Assembly (NCBI GenBank): GCA_963812965.1
Contig: CAWEXG010000002.1
Location: forward strand, 310,001 to 374,000
DNA length: 64,000 nt
Origin: DASXMT01 sp963812965
GTDB lineage: Bacteria > Actinomycetota > Acidimicrobiia > Acidimicrobiales > RAAP-2
Direction: 5' to 3'
The notes beneath the pieces were generated by a model. That model saw nothing but the letters and a program-made list of their open reading frames with translations, had not been told where the DNA came from and did no database searches. The first letter of the stretch is position 1; each line of letters opens with the position of its first letter. A program made the position numbers and the translations under genes. Shown here one piece after another: positions 1-7,124 of the stretch.

Positions 1-14
1 ACGACGAGGCCGAC

Positions 15-758
15 GTGGCGGGGCCATGGTCGATCCTTCCCATTGCCGACACGCTCCTGGAACGAAAATCCTCGACGACGACGCGGCTCGGCATGCCGTT
101 TGTCGTGCCCGAACTCGATGATCTCTTTGGTGGCGCCGAACAGATGACTGGCGCTACCTCTGGCTTGGTCGGCCAGTTCTGGCGGACGTATATCAGCTCG
201 ACGGAGAGTGGGATCACCTATCCCGGCACCCCTCGGCCTGTCCGCGAGGAGGTACAGCGACTGCGGGATGAGATCGCTCGTCGGACCCGCCTCACCCGAG
301 AACAGATCGCTCGGGCCGTCGGTGTCGATCGCCGCTCGATGAGTGCATGGGTTAAAGGTGACGCCACGCCAAGCGTCGAGAAGTTGGAGCGTCTGCACAC
401 CCTCTCTGATGTCGTCCGAGATATCGACGCGACAGAGCCGGGCCGCTCGACGGAGGTGCTGTTGAGCCGCGCTGCGGGATGGGACCTCCTCGACCACATC
501 GCAGCCGGACGGATTAACCATCCCCAGGCCTGGCGGGCATTTCAAGGAGCATCTCCATCGGTCACGGTCACCCACCGTCGATCGACGAAGCGTCCGCTTC
601 ATCAGAACGCGCTGGATGCGTACCTCAAGGGGGAGTTGCAGCCATTCGGCAGAGCAGTCACCGTGCGCCCCGAGTCGGACTACGAGCAGGACCTCTCGAA
701 AGCGGAGAACCTCCTGGCTGACGAACCGGTTCGAAGGAGTCGCAGAGGATACCGATGA
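15..758 (+). CDS. XRE-type helix-turn-helix protein, possibly 5'-truncated by the window edge
   Basis: A protein of about 247 aa from a GTG start. The frame stays open to the window edge, so the true start may lie upstream. Residues 93-125 (LTREQIARAVGVDRRSMSAW) look like a canonical XRE/Cro helix-turn-helix, which suggests DNA binding. The N-terminal 75 residues and the basic C-terminus (ending RRSRRGYR) match nothing I recognise. The stop overlaps the next start in an ATGA arrangement, so the two genes are probably translationally coupled and act together. It could be the regulator or antitoxin-like partner of a two-gene module, but that is inferred from layout only. Confidence 0.6.
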   Translation: MAGPWSILPIADTLLERKSSTTTRLGMPFVVPELDDLFGGAEQMTGATSGLVGQFWRTYISSTESGITYPGTPRPVREEVQRLRDEIARRTRLTREQIARAVGVDRRSMSAWVKGDATPSVEKLERLHTLSDVVRDIDATEPGRSTEVLLSRAAGWDLLDHIAAGRINHPQAWRAFQGASPSVTVTHRRSTKRPLHQNALDAYLKGELQPFGRAVTVRPESDYEQDLSKAENLLADEPVRRSRRGYR

Positions 759-1519
759 TGGGCCCGGACGACTTCTACGAGTGGCACGATGAGCCACGAC
801 AAGGCGACATCGTCTTGTGTGGCGTCTCCCGGATCATCGCCGATGATCGTCATAGTCCGTCTCAGTGGGAGTCCATTGATGCGCACTTCCTCCAGGTTGA
901 CGACGCCTGGGAGGAGGGGAAGCCGCTGAGTATTTCGGCCGGCATCGGTCTTGCGATGGTTGTCACGCACGACTGCCAGCTCGACAAGGAGTGGAATCAG
1001 CGGGTCCGCGAGTTACAGAGGGGCGGGATGGAGGCCGACGAAGCCGAACGCGACGCCAGCGCCGATGCCACGCTCGATCGAACGCTGGTAGTCAGCCCGC
1101 TGGTTGATACCGCCGAGCTTCGTGGTGGCCGTGGCAACCTGCTCGCGGGGAAGGTCATCGGGTACCTGCCGGTACCGACGCACCCAGAGCAACTCATCAC
1201 CGAATGCGTCGTCGATCTGACCTACCAGTGCACGATCGATCGCCTCGATGTGGTCAAGGTCGCGTCTGTCAGCGAAGTTGCCCGCAAGCAGTTGCGTTAC
1301 GCGCTCATCCAACTCGATGCCCTCCGTACCGCGGACCTCGGATTTGAGGTCGAAGCCGTTGTCGGGCGGACCATCCAAAGGGTCGAGGTGCCCGCTCGGG
1401 ATCCACTTACGGTTCGCATCCAGCTCGATGACGGAAACGTCATCCAACTCCTCCAGCAACCCGGGACCCCGGATCAGGAGGCTGGGCGTGCAGGTGAGTA
1501 CTTCTCGTCAGGTGGTTAG
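755..1519 (+). CDS. Conserved-looking hypothetical protein with THDCQLDK motif, coupled to the HTH gene
   Basis: A 254-aa protein starting at the ATG that overlaps the upstream stop (ATGA). I cannot assign a function. The N-terminus carries RQGDIVLCGVSRI (about residues 15-27), followed by GIGLAMVVTHDCQLDKEW (63-80). The hydrophobic strand running into His-Asp-Cys looks like a structured active-site or metal-site motif, but this is only a pattern. No membrane segments or signal peptide are evident. The four-base overlap with the HTH gene argues for a stoichiometric pair. The gene sits at the start of an accessory block that contains TIR-like, Fic and Clp-N proteins. Confidence 0.55.
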   Translation: MMGPDDFYEWHDEPRQGDIVLCGVSRIIADDRHSPSQWESIDAHFLQVDDAWEEGKPLSISAGIGLAMVVTHDCQLDKEWNQRVRELQRGGMEADEAERDASADATLDRTLVVSPLVDTAELRGGRGNLLAGKVIGYLPVPTHPEQLITECVVDLTYQCTIDRLDVVKVASVSEVARKQLRYALIQLDALRTADLGFEVEAVVGRTIQRVEVPARDPLTVRIQLDDGNVIQLLQQPGTPDQEAGRAGEYFSSGG

Positions 1520-1764
1520 TCCGAGCCCGGACGCGAGCACGCCGGCGGGAGGCACTGTTGCGGGCGAAGCATTCCCTGAGCACGCTCTATGTGCTCCTTC
1601 GGGCTCCGCTGGGACTCGGAGTCCTGCTTCCGGGTCTCGACGTTCTCGGCGATCGCAGCCCGGATCACCTCGACCACGGGCACGGCGTCCACATCACAGA
1701 TCGTTTCGAGCTGATGTGCCTGGTGGCACAAGGAAGCACAACCTGGCACAAGGACCGTAACCAC
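1516..1764 (-). CDS. Possible ribbon-helix-helix-like small protein or remnant
   Basis: An 82-aa reading frame on the minus strand, convergent with the preceding gene. Residues around HQLETICDVDAVPVVEVIRA, followed by AAIAENVETRKQ, resemble the two-helix core of actinobacterial ribbon-helix-helix (Arc/MetJ-like) antitoxins. The expected N-terminal beta-strand is poor (VLVPGCASLCHQ), and no partner toxin gene is adjacent. It may therefore be a decayed or frameshifted RHH gene. It fills much of the space between the HTH pair and the TIR-like gene. Confidence 0.35.
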   Translation of the reverse strand: MVTVLVPGCASLCHQAHQLETICDVDAVPVVEVIRAAIAENVETRKQDSESQRSPKEHIERAQGMLRPQQCLPPACSRPGSD

Positions 1765-1870
1765 GCACAGCTACATGCGGCACAGAATTCAGAAAAGGCG
1801 TACAAACGTCTGTTCGTGCTTCTGAACCGGTACTTCATGATATCAACTCTGAAAAATATGCCAGATAGTG

Positions 1871-1898
1871 TTGAAAAGATCGTGCGTTCCCCTAGAGT
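1871..1898 (+). promoter_or_regulatory. Putative sigma-70-type promoter of the TIR-like gene
   Basis: TTGAAA (1871-1876) and TAGAGT (1893-1898) are separated by 16 bp, in a locally AT-rich stretch. They lie 31 bp before the ATG at 1929. An AAGGAG ribosome binding site (1917-1922) sits 6 nt before that ATG and supports the chosen start. Confidence 0.4.
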
Positions 1899-1928
1899 AG
1901 GGTTACTCAACCGCTCAAGGAGAATGAG

Positions 1929-3048
1929 ATGCCCGGACGTCGACCCGGAGTACCGAACCGAAACTTCCCGCCCCTGGGGCTCGCAGAGGCCCTGCTCGTT
2001 CCCCGAAAGATTCAGGATGAGGCGTCCGGAACGACGGTGAGCAGGCTGACGCTCGCGGAGCTCCTCTCCGTGTCGCCATCATCGAGCCGATTCCGCGAGC
2101 TCATTGCCGCATCGCGCTTCTACGGCCTCAGCTCGGGCGGTATCAACGCTGACGAGTTCGCCATCACCCAGCTCGGAGCGCAGGCGGTGGGTGGCGACGA
2201 GGTGGCTGTGGTCGAAGGGCTCAAGAAGGCAGTCCGGAATGTGGCTCCTTTTAATAAATTTCTGGTCACTTTCAACAACAAGAAGGTCCCCAGTCTGGTT
2301 GTTTTCAAAGAGTTCCTGGTCAAGGAGGCCGAAGTACCACAGGACCATGTGGACCAGGCCGTGGAGCATCTGCTGGCCGATGCTGAGACCGCGGGGTTCC
2401 TGCGGATGACCAAGGGTGGGCGCTACGTCGACTTCGGGGCAGAGCCCGTGGCCGCTCCGAGGGGCGACGAGGAGGACGGGGAAACGGGCCACAGGGACGA
2501 GGACGCGGCTGACGACGAACTGGATGGAATGCCTGAGATGCTTGTTGAGCCACCCATCCCACCAGCTGCTCCTTCCGCAGAGCCAGCAGCCCCTAAGAAG
2601 GTGTTCATTGCGCACGGCAAGAACAGGGTGCCACTCGAACAGCTGAAGAAGGCGCTCGACACCTTCAAGGTCAAGTATGCCGTTGCCGTAGACGAACCGA
2701 GTAAGGGTCGTCCCATTAGCAAGAAGGTGGCCTCCCTGATGCGAGACGAGTGCTCATCTGGCATCTTCATCTTCACGGCAGATGAGCGGTTTTTGAAGGA
2801 AGTCCCTGACGGCGAACCCGAGGAAGTCTGGCGTCCCAGCGAGAACGTGGTGTTCGAGCTTGGGCGCCACGTCGATCCTCTACGAGAACCGCATCGTGAT
2901 CTTCAAGGAGAGCGACGTCGAGTTCCCCAGCGACTTCTCCGACCTCGGGTACATCGAGTTCGAGAAGGACCAGCTGGCAACCGAGATCGGGTCACTGTTC
3001 AGTGAGCTTGTCGGCCTAGACATTTTGGAAGTCAGGGCGAAGGGATAG
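1929..3048 (+). CDS. TIR-like domain protein (PF10137 type) with N-terminal winged-helix-like region; one frameshift
   Basis: The first 170 residues look like one or two winged-helix modules and are followed by an acidic/proline linker (about 175-222). From residue 224 (KKVFIAHGKNRVPLEQLKKA) the sequence matches the TIR-like nucleotide-binding family known from CBASS/Pycsar-type effectors, where TIR-like domains degrade NAD. The conserved strand NVVFELG at 2846-2866 is followed by an abrupt frame change. The expected continuation ILYENRIVIFKE lies in the +1 frame up to the stop at 3048. One extra base near 2866 (gggcgcc) explains this, and the corrected protein would be about 372 aa. No cyclase gene is adjacent. 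A beta-flower gene starts 2 bp after the stop, so the two are probably co-transcribed. The family call is strong; a defence role is inferred. Confidence 0.75.
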
Positions 3049-3050
3049 TC

Positions 3051-3344
3051 GTGGACTGGCTTTGGACCTGGAAGGGGCGCTGCTTCGGCTACCGCAACGG
3101 TGACAACCTATGGACCTACAACGGCCGTCACGTCGGGCGCTTCGCCGGTGACGAGGTCTACGGGCCGGACGGAAAATATCTCGGTGAGGTTCGTAGTCGT
3201 AACAGACTAATCACGAATCGGATCAAGAAGAGTCGTCGCCGAAGCCGCTTTCGGCCGCTTCATCAGCGGATGGGTTATGTGAAGCGGGTCAACTTTGTGG
3301 GCAACGTCATGCTCGTGGGTTACGAGGAGTTTCCGGAGATTTGA
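3051..3344 (+). CDS. 4-fold beta flower protein
   Basis: A 97-aa protein from a GTG start, 2 bp after the TIR-like gene. It contains repeated short blades: LWTWKGRCFGYRNGDNLWTY, GRHVGRFAGDEVYGPDGKYL, a basic middle (RIKKSRRRSRF), then YVKRVNFVGNVMLVGYEEFP. Aromatic/Gly turns of this sort (WTYNGRHVGRF, YGPDGKYLGEV) are the hallmark of the small 4-fold beta-flower family. The molecular function of that family is not established as far as I know. Tight spacing suggests one transcript with the TIR-like gene, so it could be a binding or accessory partner. That is inference only. Confidence 0.7.
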   Translation: MDWLWTWKGRCFGYRNGDNLWTYNGRHVGRFAGDEVYGPDGKYLGEVRSRNRLITNRIKKSRRRSRFRPLHQRMGYVKRVNFVGNVMLVGYEEFPEI

Positions 3345-3512
3345 ACAGTCACGGCGTTTATGGGGTCCCTCGGACCGATGGGTCCCCACATTGATCAGTG
3401 CACGCGCCAGGTGCTGCATATGCACGGCCGGGTAACCAGCACCTTTGGTGTCGCTGGGGCCATCGGTCGCCAGTTCCGGCGGACCCCCCGCCACCAGAGA
3501 AAGTGCAGGTCA

Positions 3513-3536
3513 GGGCCGGTGCGAAAGCACCGGCCC
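3513..3536 (+). terminator. Hairpin terminator after the beta-flower gene
   Basis: A perfect 10-bp stem, GGGCCGGTGC (3513-3522) and GCACCGGCCC (3527-3536), closes a GAAA tetraloop and is followed by TTCT. The U-tract is weak, as is common in high-GC genomes. Confidence 0.6.
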
Positions 3537-3646
3537 TTCTGCTGCCCGGTCCCAAATCTTCGAGGCAATCCGGACCATCGGATTCTGGCGGGGTCTGAGG
3601 GCCCTCATCTGGTGACGGAGGACGACAACCTCCCGTACTCTGCACT

Positions 3647-3679
3647 CTTATTAGAGGTTGTACACTAAACTCTAATAAG
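3647..3679 (+). promoter_or_regulatory. Palindromic operator before the Fic gene
   Basis: Arms CTTATTAGAG (3647-3656) and CTCTAATAAG (3670-3679) form a perfect 10-bp inverted repeat with a 13-bp spacer. The right arm abuts the AAGGAGA ribosome binding site and ends 8 bp before the fic ATG. A bound repressor would block the promoter or translation start. The Fic protein has a C-terminal winged-helix-like region, so autoregulation is plausible. Confidence 0.55.
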
Positions 3680-3687
3680 GAGACTCT

Positions 3688-4899
3688 ATGTCAAAGGTTC
3701 TGAAGCGCCGCTGGCAGAGCGACCTCGGAGGGTCTGGGCTTCCCCGAAGAGACCGTGTTCCCTGCGACTACGAAGTCTACGTCCCCGATCCGCTCATCGG
3801 TCGCAAGATTGTTTTCGACGGCGACGTCGCTGCTGACGTCGCTGACGCCGAGGCTGCCATCGTCCGTCTCAACGCCGACGCTCGGGCACTCGTTGACACT
3901 GAGGCGCTTGCTCGCATCCTCTTGCGGGCCGAGGCCGTTGCCTCGTCACGCATCGAGGGGCTGGAAGTCGGAGCACAACGGCTCCTTCATGCCGAGGTCA
4001 TCCGTGGGTTGAAGAAAGCCTCCTCCGATGTCATCGCTACTGAGGTGCTCGGGAACATCGACGCCATGGTCTACGGCGTCGATGCCGTCGAGCCCGGAGC
4101 CCTCATCACGGTCGATGTGCTCCTCGAAGTTCATCGGCGTCTCTTGGCTGGCACCAGGTTTGAGGAGTACGGAGGACGGTTTCGGGAAGAACAGAACTGG
4201 ATCGGCGGAAGCAGCTACAACCCGTGTTCTGCTGCGTTCGTCCCACCCCCTCATGAGTACGTCGAGGAGTTGATGGCGGACCTCTGCGCTTTCGTCAGCA
4301 CCGACGACCTTCCCGCCGTCGCACAAGCGGCCATCGCTCATGCGCAGTTCGAGACCATCCACCCCTTCGTCGATGGAAATGGCAGAACGGGACGAGCACT
4401 CATCCATCTCATCCTTCGCCGGAGAGGACTGGCGGTCCGTGTCCTCCCTCCCGTCTCGCTTGTCCTAGCGACGTGGGCGCAGAGCTACATCGATGGTCTC
4501 ACGCAGTTTCGGTTCGTCGGGTTACCCACTTCGCCGAAAGCGGTCGAGGGATTCAACACGTGGGTCGGGCGTTTTGCCGGAGCGTGCACTCGCTCCGTCG
4601 CCGACGCCACCACCTTCGAGGAACGAGCTGCTGCCCTTGAGGAGAATTGGCGAGAGCGCCTCGGCACGATCCGTGCCAACTCCGGAACGGACCGACTCCT
4701 GCGGAGTCTTCCTGGCGCCCCGATCCTCACAGTAGACAGCGCTGCTGCATTGATCGGGCGGACCTTCAAGCCTGCGGCTGACGCCATCGAACGACTTGTC
4801 GATGCGGGCATCCTCCGGCAGGTCACCGTCGGTCGGCGCAATCGAGCCTTCGAGGCGCCTGAGGTGATCGATGCATTCATTGACTTGGAGCGACAGTAA
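3688..4899 (+). CDS. Fic family protein (AMP transferase-type) with C-terminal winged helix
   Basis: A 403-aa class II-like Fic protein. The active-site loop HPFVDGNGRTGR (residues 225-236) matches HPFxxGNGRxxR; the His is catalytic and the loop binds nucleotide phosphates. The N-terminal motif SSRIEG (86-91) matches the (S/T)xxxE(G/N) inhibitory helix, which blocks ATP until released, so the enzyme would be auto-inhibited. The last 70 residues look like a winged-helix domain, as in many stand-alone Fic proteins. Known members transfer AMP from ATP to hydroxyl side chains of target proteins, or remove it; the target here is unknown. The ATG at 3688 follows AAGGAGA. An adjacent perfect palindrome suggests self-control. 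Confidence 0.92.
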   Translation: MSKVLKRRWQSDLGGSGLPRRDRVPCDYEVYVPDPLIGRKIVFDGDVAADVADAEAAIVRLNADARALVDTEALARILLRAEAVASSRIEGLEVGAQRLLHAEVIRGLKKASSDVIATEVLGNIDAMVYGVDAVEPGALITVDVLLEVHRRLLAGTRFEEYGGRFREEQNWIGGSSYNPCSAAFVPPPHEYVEELMADLCAFVSTDDLPAVAQAAIAHAQFETIHPFVDGNGRTGRALIHLILRRRGLAVRVLPPVSLVLATWAQSYIDGLTQFRFVGLPTSPKAVEGFNTWVGRFAGACTRSVADATTFEERAAALEENWRERLGTIRANSGTDRLLRSLPGAPILTVDSAAALIGRTFKPAADAIERLVDAGILRQVTVGRRNRAFEAPEVIDAFIDLERQ

Positions 4900-4974
4900 G
4901 CGGATGGCTCGCACCAGCCAAAGAATCGTGTCCTCTGCACAGGCCATCTGGGGCACTCCGGTGTGGCGATCTGC

Positions 4975-5027
4975 TGTGTCAGTTTAGATTGACACATCAT
5001 GTCTGTCAGTCCATACTGACAGACATG
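4975..5027 (+). promoter_or_regulatory. Leaderless promoter overlapped by two matching operators (HTH/Clp-N pair)
   Basis: Two copies of TGTCA-N8-TGACA occur at 4977-4994 and 5004-5021, with centres 27 bp apart. The second copy sits inside a perfect 13-bp-arm inverted repeat (4998-5010 and 5015-5027) whose right arm ends in the ATG start codon. TTGACA (4989-4994) and CATACT (5012-5017), 17 bp apart, form a good promoter. It would place transcription initiation at about 5024-5025, that is, at the ATG. The transcript would therefore be leaderless, and a regulator bound to both sites would cover the -35 and -10 boxes. Confidence 0.65.
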
Positions 5028-5237
5028 GACTTCGAACAACTCAGCGTGAATCTCTCGTCGGATGACCCGGCAATTGGGCTTCGCGCCTCGTTGGCGCTCC
5101 ATCGCCTGGCTGAGAGGGTCGAAGCGAACCATGTCGCGTCGGCCCGGGAAAAGGGCTGGTCGTGGCAGCAGATCGGAGACGCTTTGGGCGTCACCCGCCA
5201 ATCCGTACACACCAAATACAACAAGGAGTCATCGTGA
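5025..5237 (+). CDS. Small HTH DNA-binding protein, likely autoregulator of the Clp-N gene
   Basis: A 70-aa protein. The C-terminal segment AREKGWSWQQIGDALGVTRQ (residues 43-62), followed by SVHTKYN, is a clear helix-turn-helix of the type often found beside Clp-N proteins in actinobacteria. A start 36 bp further upstream is open, but the promoter geometry and the palindrome ending in the ATG favour 5025. The stop overlaps the next start (GTGA), so both proteins are made together. It probably binds the twin TGTCA-N8-TGACA sites just upstream. Confidence 0.75.
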   Translation: MDFEQLSVNLSSDDPAIGLRASLALHRLAERVEANHVASAREKGWSWQQIGDALGVTRQSVHTKYNKESS

Positions 5238-5746
5238 CCACCGAATCCGTTGCGTCAGAAGTGCTTCACCCCTGGGCCGTCTATTTGCAGGCCAGTGAGG
5301 AGGCTCGTCGCCGAGGTGATCGCCGAACTGGCACCGATCACCTCTTACTCGCTTTGTTGGAGGATCCCTCGATCGAGGTCGTGTTGGGCGTGAGCCTGCA
5401 GCAAGCTCGCCACGCCCTTGAGTCGCTCGATCACGAAGCCCTGGGCGCCCTGGGCCTGGGGTCCGGCACCGACGCTCCCCCGTTGCCGATGCGCGCCGTG
5501 CCGAAGAAGCCGACGATCAGAGACGTCATGAAAAAAGATCGCCTCCGCATGACGCCCGCGGCAAAGAAAGTGCTTCAGGAGGCGGTCAAGCCCAATCGCC
5601 GGAAGGCCCAGGTCACGGCCCAGCAGGTGCTGGCCCAGATCCTCACTCTCCGACCACCAGATCCTGCGGCGGTGCTGCTGGGCGCTCTCGGCGTGAACAC
5701 GTCGGAGGTTCGGCGCCGATTGGATGCGGTCACGCCCGACAGCTGA
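5234..5746 (+). CDS. Clp N-terminal (Clp-R) domain protein without AAA+ modules
   Basis: A GTG start overlaps the HTH stop, giving about 170 aa. Residues 10-75 (LHPWAVYLQASEEARRRGDR, TGTDHLLLALLED) form the first Clp repeat motif. A second copy follows after a linker (MTPAAKKVLQEAVK, VTAQQVLAQILTL, VLLGALGV). The protein contains only the double Clp-N substrate/adaptor-binding domain of ClpA/ClpC and no Walker motifs. It cannot unfold proteins itself and is more likely an adaptor, decoy or ligand-sensing domain. Paired HTH plus Clp-N genes are a recurrent actinobacterial arrangement with no settled function. Confidence 0.8.
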   Translation: MTTESVASEVLHPWAVYLQASEEARRRGDRRTGTDHLLLALLEDPSIEVVLGVSLQQARHALESLDHEALGALGLGSGTDAPPLPMRAVPKKPTIRDVMKKDRLRMTPAAKKVLQEAVKPNRRKAQVTAQQVLAQILTLRPPDPAAVLLGALGVNTSEVRRRLDAVTPDS

Positions 5747-6287
5747 GTCCTCAGCGACATGCACGACTTCGAACGAAGGTGTCCGGATCGGGCCGTTTCG
5801 GGTCGATCAACCTTCGCGAACACTGGGTACCTTGAAACGCCTCTCGGAGGTGCCGAAGATCTCACCGACAGCTGCCGGATCGTGACCGAGGAGACGCCGT
5901 ACGTCGGCCACGTTCAGTTAGTTTGAGTCCGGCATCAAAGATTGTTGCGTGGAAGGACCACTACCGTCCGACGCAACGGTCATTGGGAACTACCAGCTGC
6001 TACCCCGATGATTGATTCCCGATCGAAACTGCCTCATCGGGTCACCTAATGGAGTGTCTAACCCGAAGATCGACGCCGTTCCGCGAGGTAGAACATTTCT
6101 GAGGACTCCGGTGGCGGAGCTTCGCACGGAATATGCAGCGTGAAGATGTGTTGACTGCTGTGATCCCACCTCGGCAGGACCCATCGGTCCATGGTCTGGC
6201 CTTCGTTTCCAACCGCGTTCTCCATTCAGGTGTTGACGACGAGTTCGGTCGCTTCATTGCTGCCTACGAATGGAGACCGAAAAGGTC
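5747..6287. other. Gene-poor region, 541 bp
   Basis: No confident gene is seen. Directly after the Clp-N stop, GCTGAG and CTCAGC (5741-5754) could form a short hairpin. A 60-codon plus-strand frame (6133-6315) is open but has no recognisable motif and runs into the 3' end of the convergent oxygenase gene, so it is not called. The rest may be degenerate sequence. Confidence 0.4.
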
Positions 6288-7124
6288 TTATAATTTATCT
6301 GTGGACGGTGCGTAGAACGCTTCGAGCACTTTCTCGCGTACTGCTTGCTGGCCGGCCGGGCTCAACCGTCGGTGACCGAATATGCGCTGATGCAGCTCGC
6401 CCGGCTGACGGTACCCCCGACGGCCGTGAGCGAACGCCAGGTTGTCGAAGACGAGGAGTTGTCCCGGTCGAAGAACAATATCGATCTCAATGTCCTCGAC
6501 GTCCAAGCCGTGACGCTGGAAGAACGCAAGTTCTTCACCAAGAGTGTCGAACTCCGTTCCACACAAGAAGTCAGAGTCGGTCTTTACGCTTGGGAGCAGC
6601 GGCGGACTCGTCGCTGCCGCCTCGATGACACGGGCGAAGCTGCCCTCCGAATAGCCCCTGCTGTCATCCCATGCCCCATGGGTCCGACCGTACGCGGCAA
6701 ACCTCTCGATCAGCTCAGCGCGTTCAGGCCAGTCACGCTGCGCGAGAAGTGGGACGAGCGGCACTAGCCGAGTAACCGCAGTGACCTCCAAGTCCCGCTG
6801 GGTGATGGAGAGAGCGGTGTAGCGAGCGACATCCTGTGCGACCTTCGGGTCGAGCGGCAACCCGAAGTCGAAGTGCAGTGTCTGAAAGTCACGGCTCGCG
6901 GGCCCATCTGAAGGGGGGATGATGAAGTTGCCGACGACCATCAGCGGTTCGAGTCGGTCCACAGAGCATCGGGATCCGACGAAACTGTCTGCCCCAGCAA
7001 TAGCTTCTTCACTGGTTCCGAAGGCACCGTCTATTACCCAGAACCGGCTATCGGTCCGAAGGCCATCCGAACGAACGCCCACTGAAGACCTGAAGCTGCG
7101 ACGGGCGTGATCCACGTCAGGCAT
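6288..7124 (-). CDS. TauD/clavaminate-synthase-like Fe(II)/2-oxoglutarate oxygenase
   Basis: A 278-aa protein. LHFDFG supplies the HxD iron ligands (His84, Asp86). The distal region LLVFDNLAFAHGRRGYRQPG, followed by ELHQR, supplies the third iron ligand His (about 233) and the Arg (about 247) that binds 2-oxoglutarate. This spacing is typical of the TauD/TfdA/clavaminate synthase group, which couples 2OG decarboxylation to hydroxylation of small molecules such as amino acids. The substrate is unknown. The start overlaps the end of the VOC gene by 8 bp, so the two form a minus-strand operon. The N-terminal 30 residues are poorly conserved-looking. Confidence 0.7.
   Translation of the reverse strand: MPDVDHARRSFRSSVGVRSDGLRTDSRFWVIDGAFGTSEEAIAGADSFVGSRCSVDRLEPLMVVGNFIIPPSDGPASRDFQTLHFDFGLPLDPKVAQDVARYTALSITQRDLEVTAVTRLVPLVPLLAQRDWPERAELIERFAAYGRTHGAWDDSRGYSEGSFARVIEAAATSPPLLPSVKTDSDFLCGTEFDTLGEELAFFQRHGLDVEDIEIDIVLRPGQLLVFDNLAFAHGRRGYRQPGELHQRIFGHRRLSPAGQQAVREKVLEAFYAPSTDKL

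Larger units (their letters stand above)
3345..3687 (+). other. Intergenic region holding a terminator and the fic operator
   Basis: No convincing gene is seen here. The stretch contains a strong hairpin (3513-3536), which probably ends the TIR-like/beta-flower transcript, and an AT-rich palindrome just before fic (3647-3679). Short open frames in it have no recognisable protein features. Confidence 0.5.

Noticed and set aside
1558..2040. A 160-codon plus-strand frame crossing into the TIR-like gene
   Set aside because: It overlaps the clear start of the TIR-like gene in another frame and has no protein-like features.
2850..2880. Programmed ribosomal frameshifting in the TIR-like gene
   Set aside because: GGGCGCC is not a known slippery site, no downstream pseudoknot is obvious, and many similar indels occur in the contig.
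1929..3048. A CBASS or Pycsar operon around the TIR-like gene
   Set aside because: No cyclase, E1/E2/JAB or other sensor gene is adjacent; only the effector-like domain supports a defence role.
6133..6315. A possible small plus-strand gene with VIPPRQDPSVHGLAFVSNRV
   Set aside because: No recognisable motif or ribosome binding site, and it runs into the 3' end of the convergent oxygenase gene.
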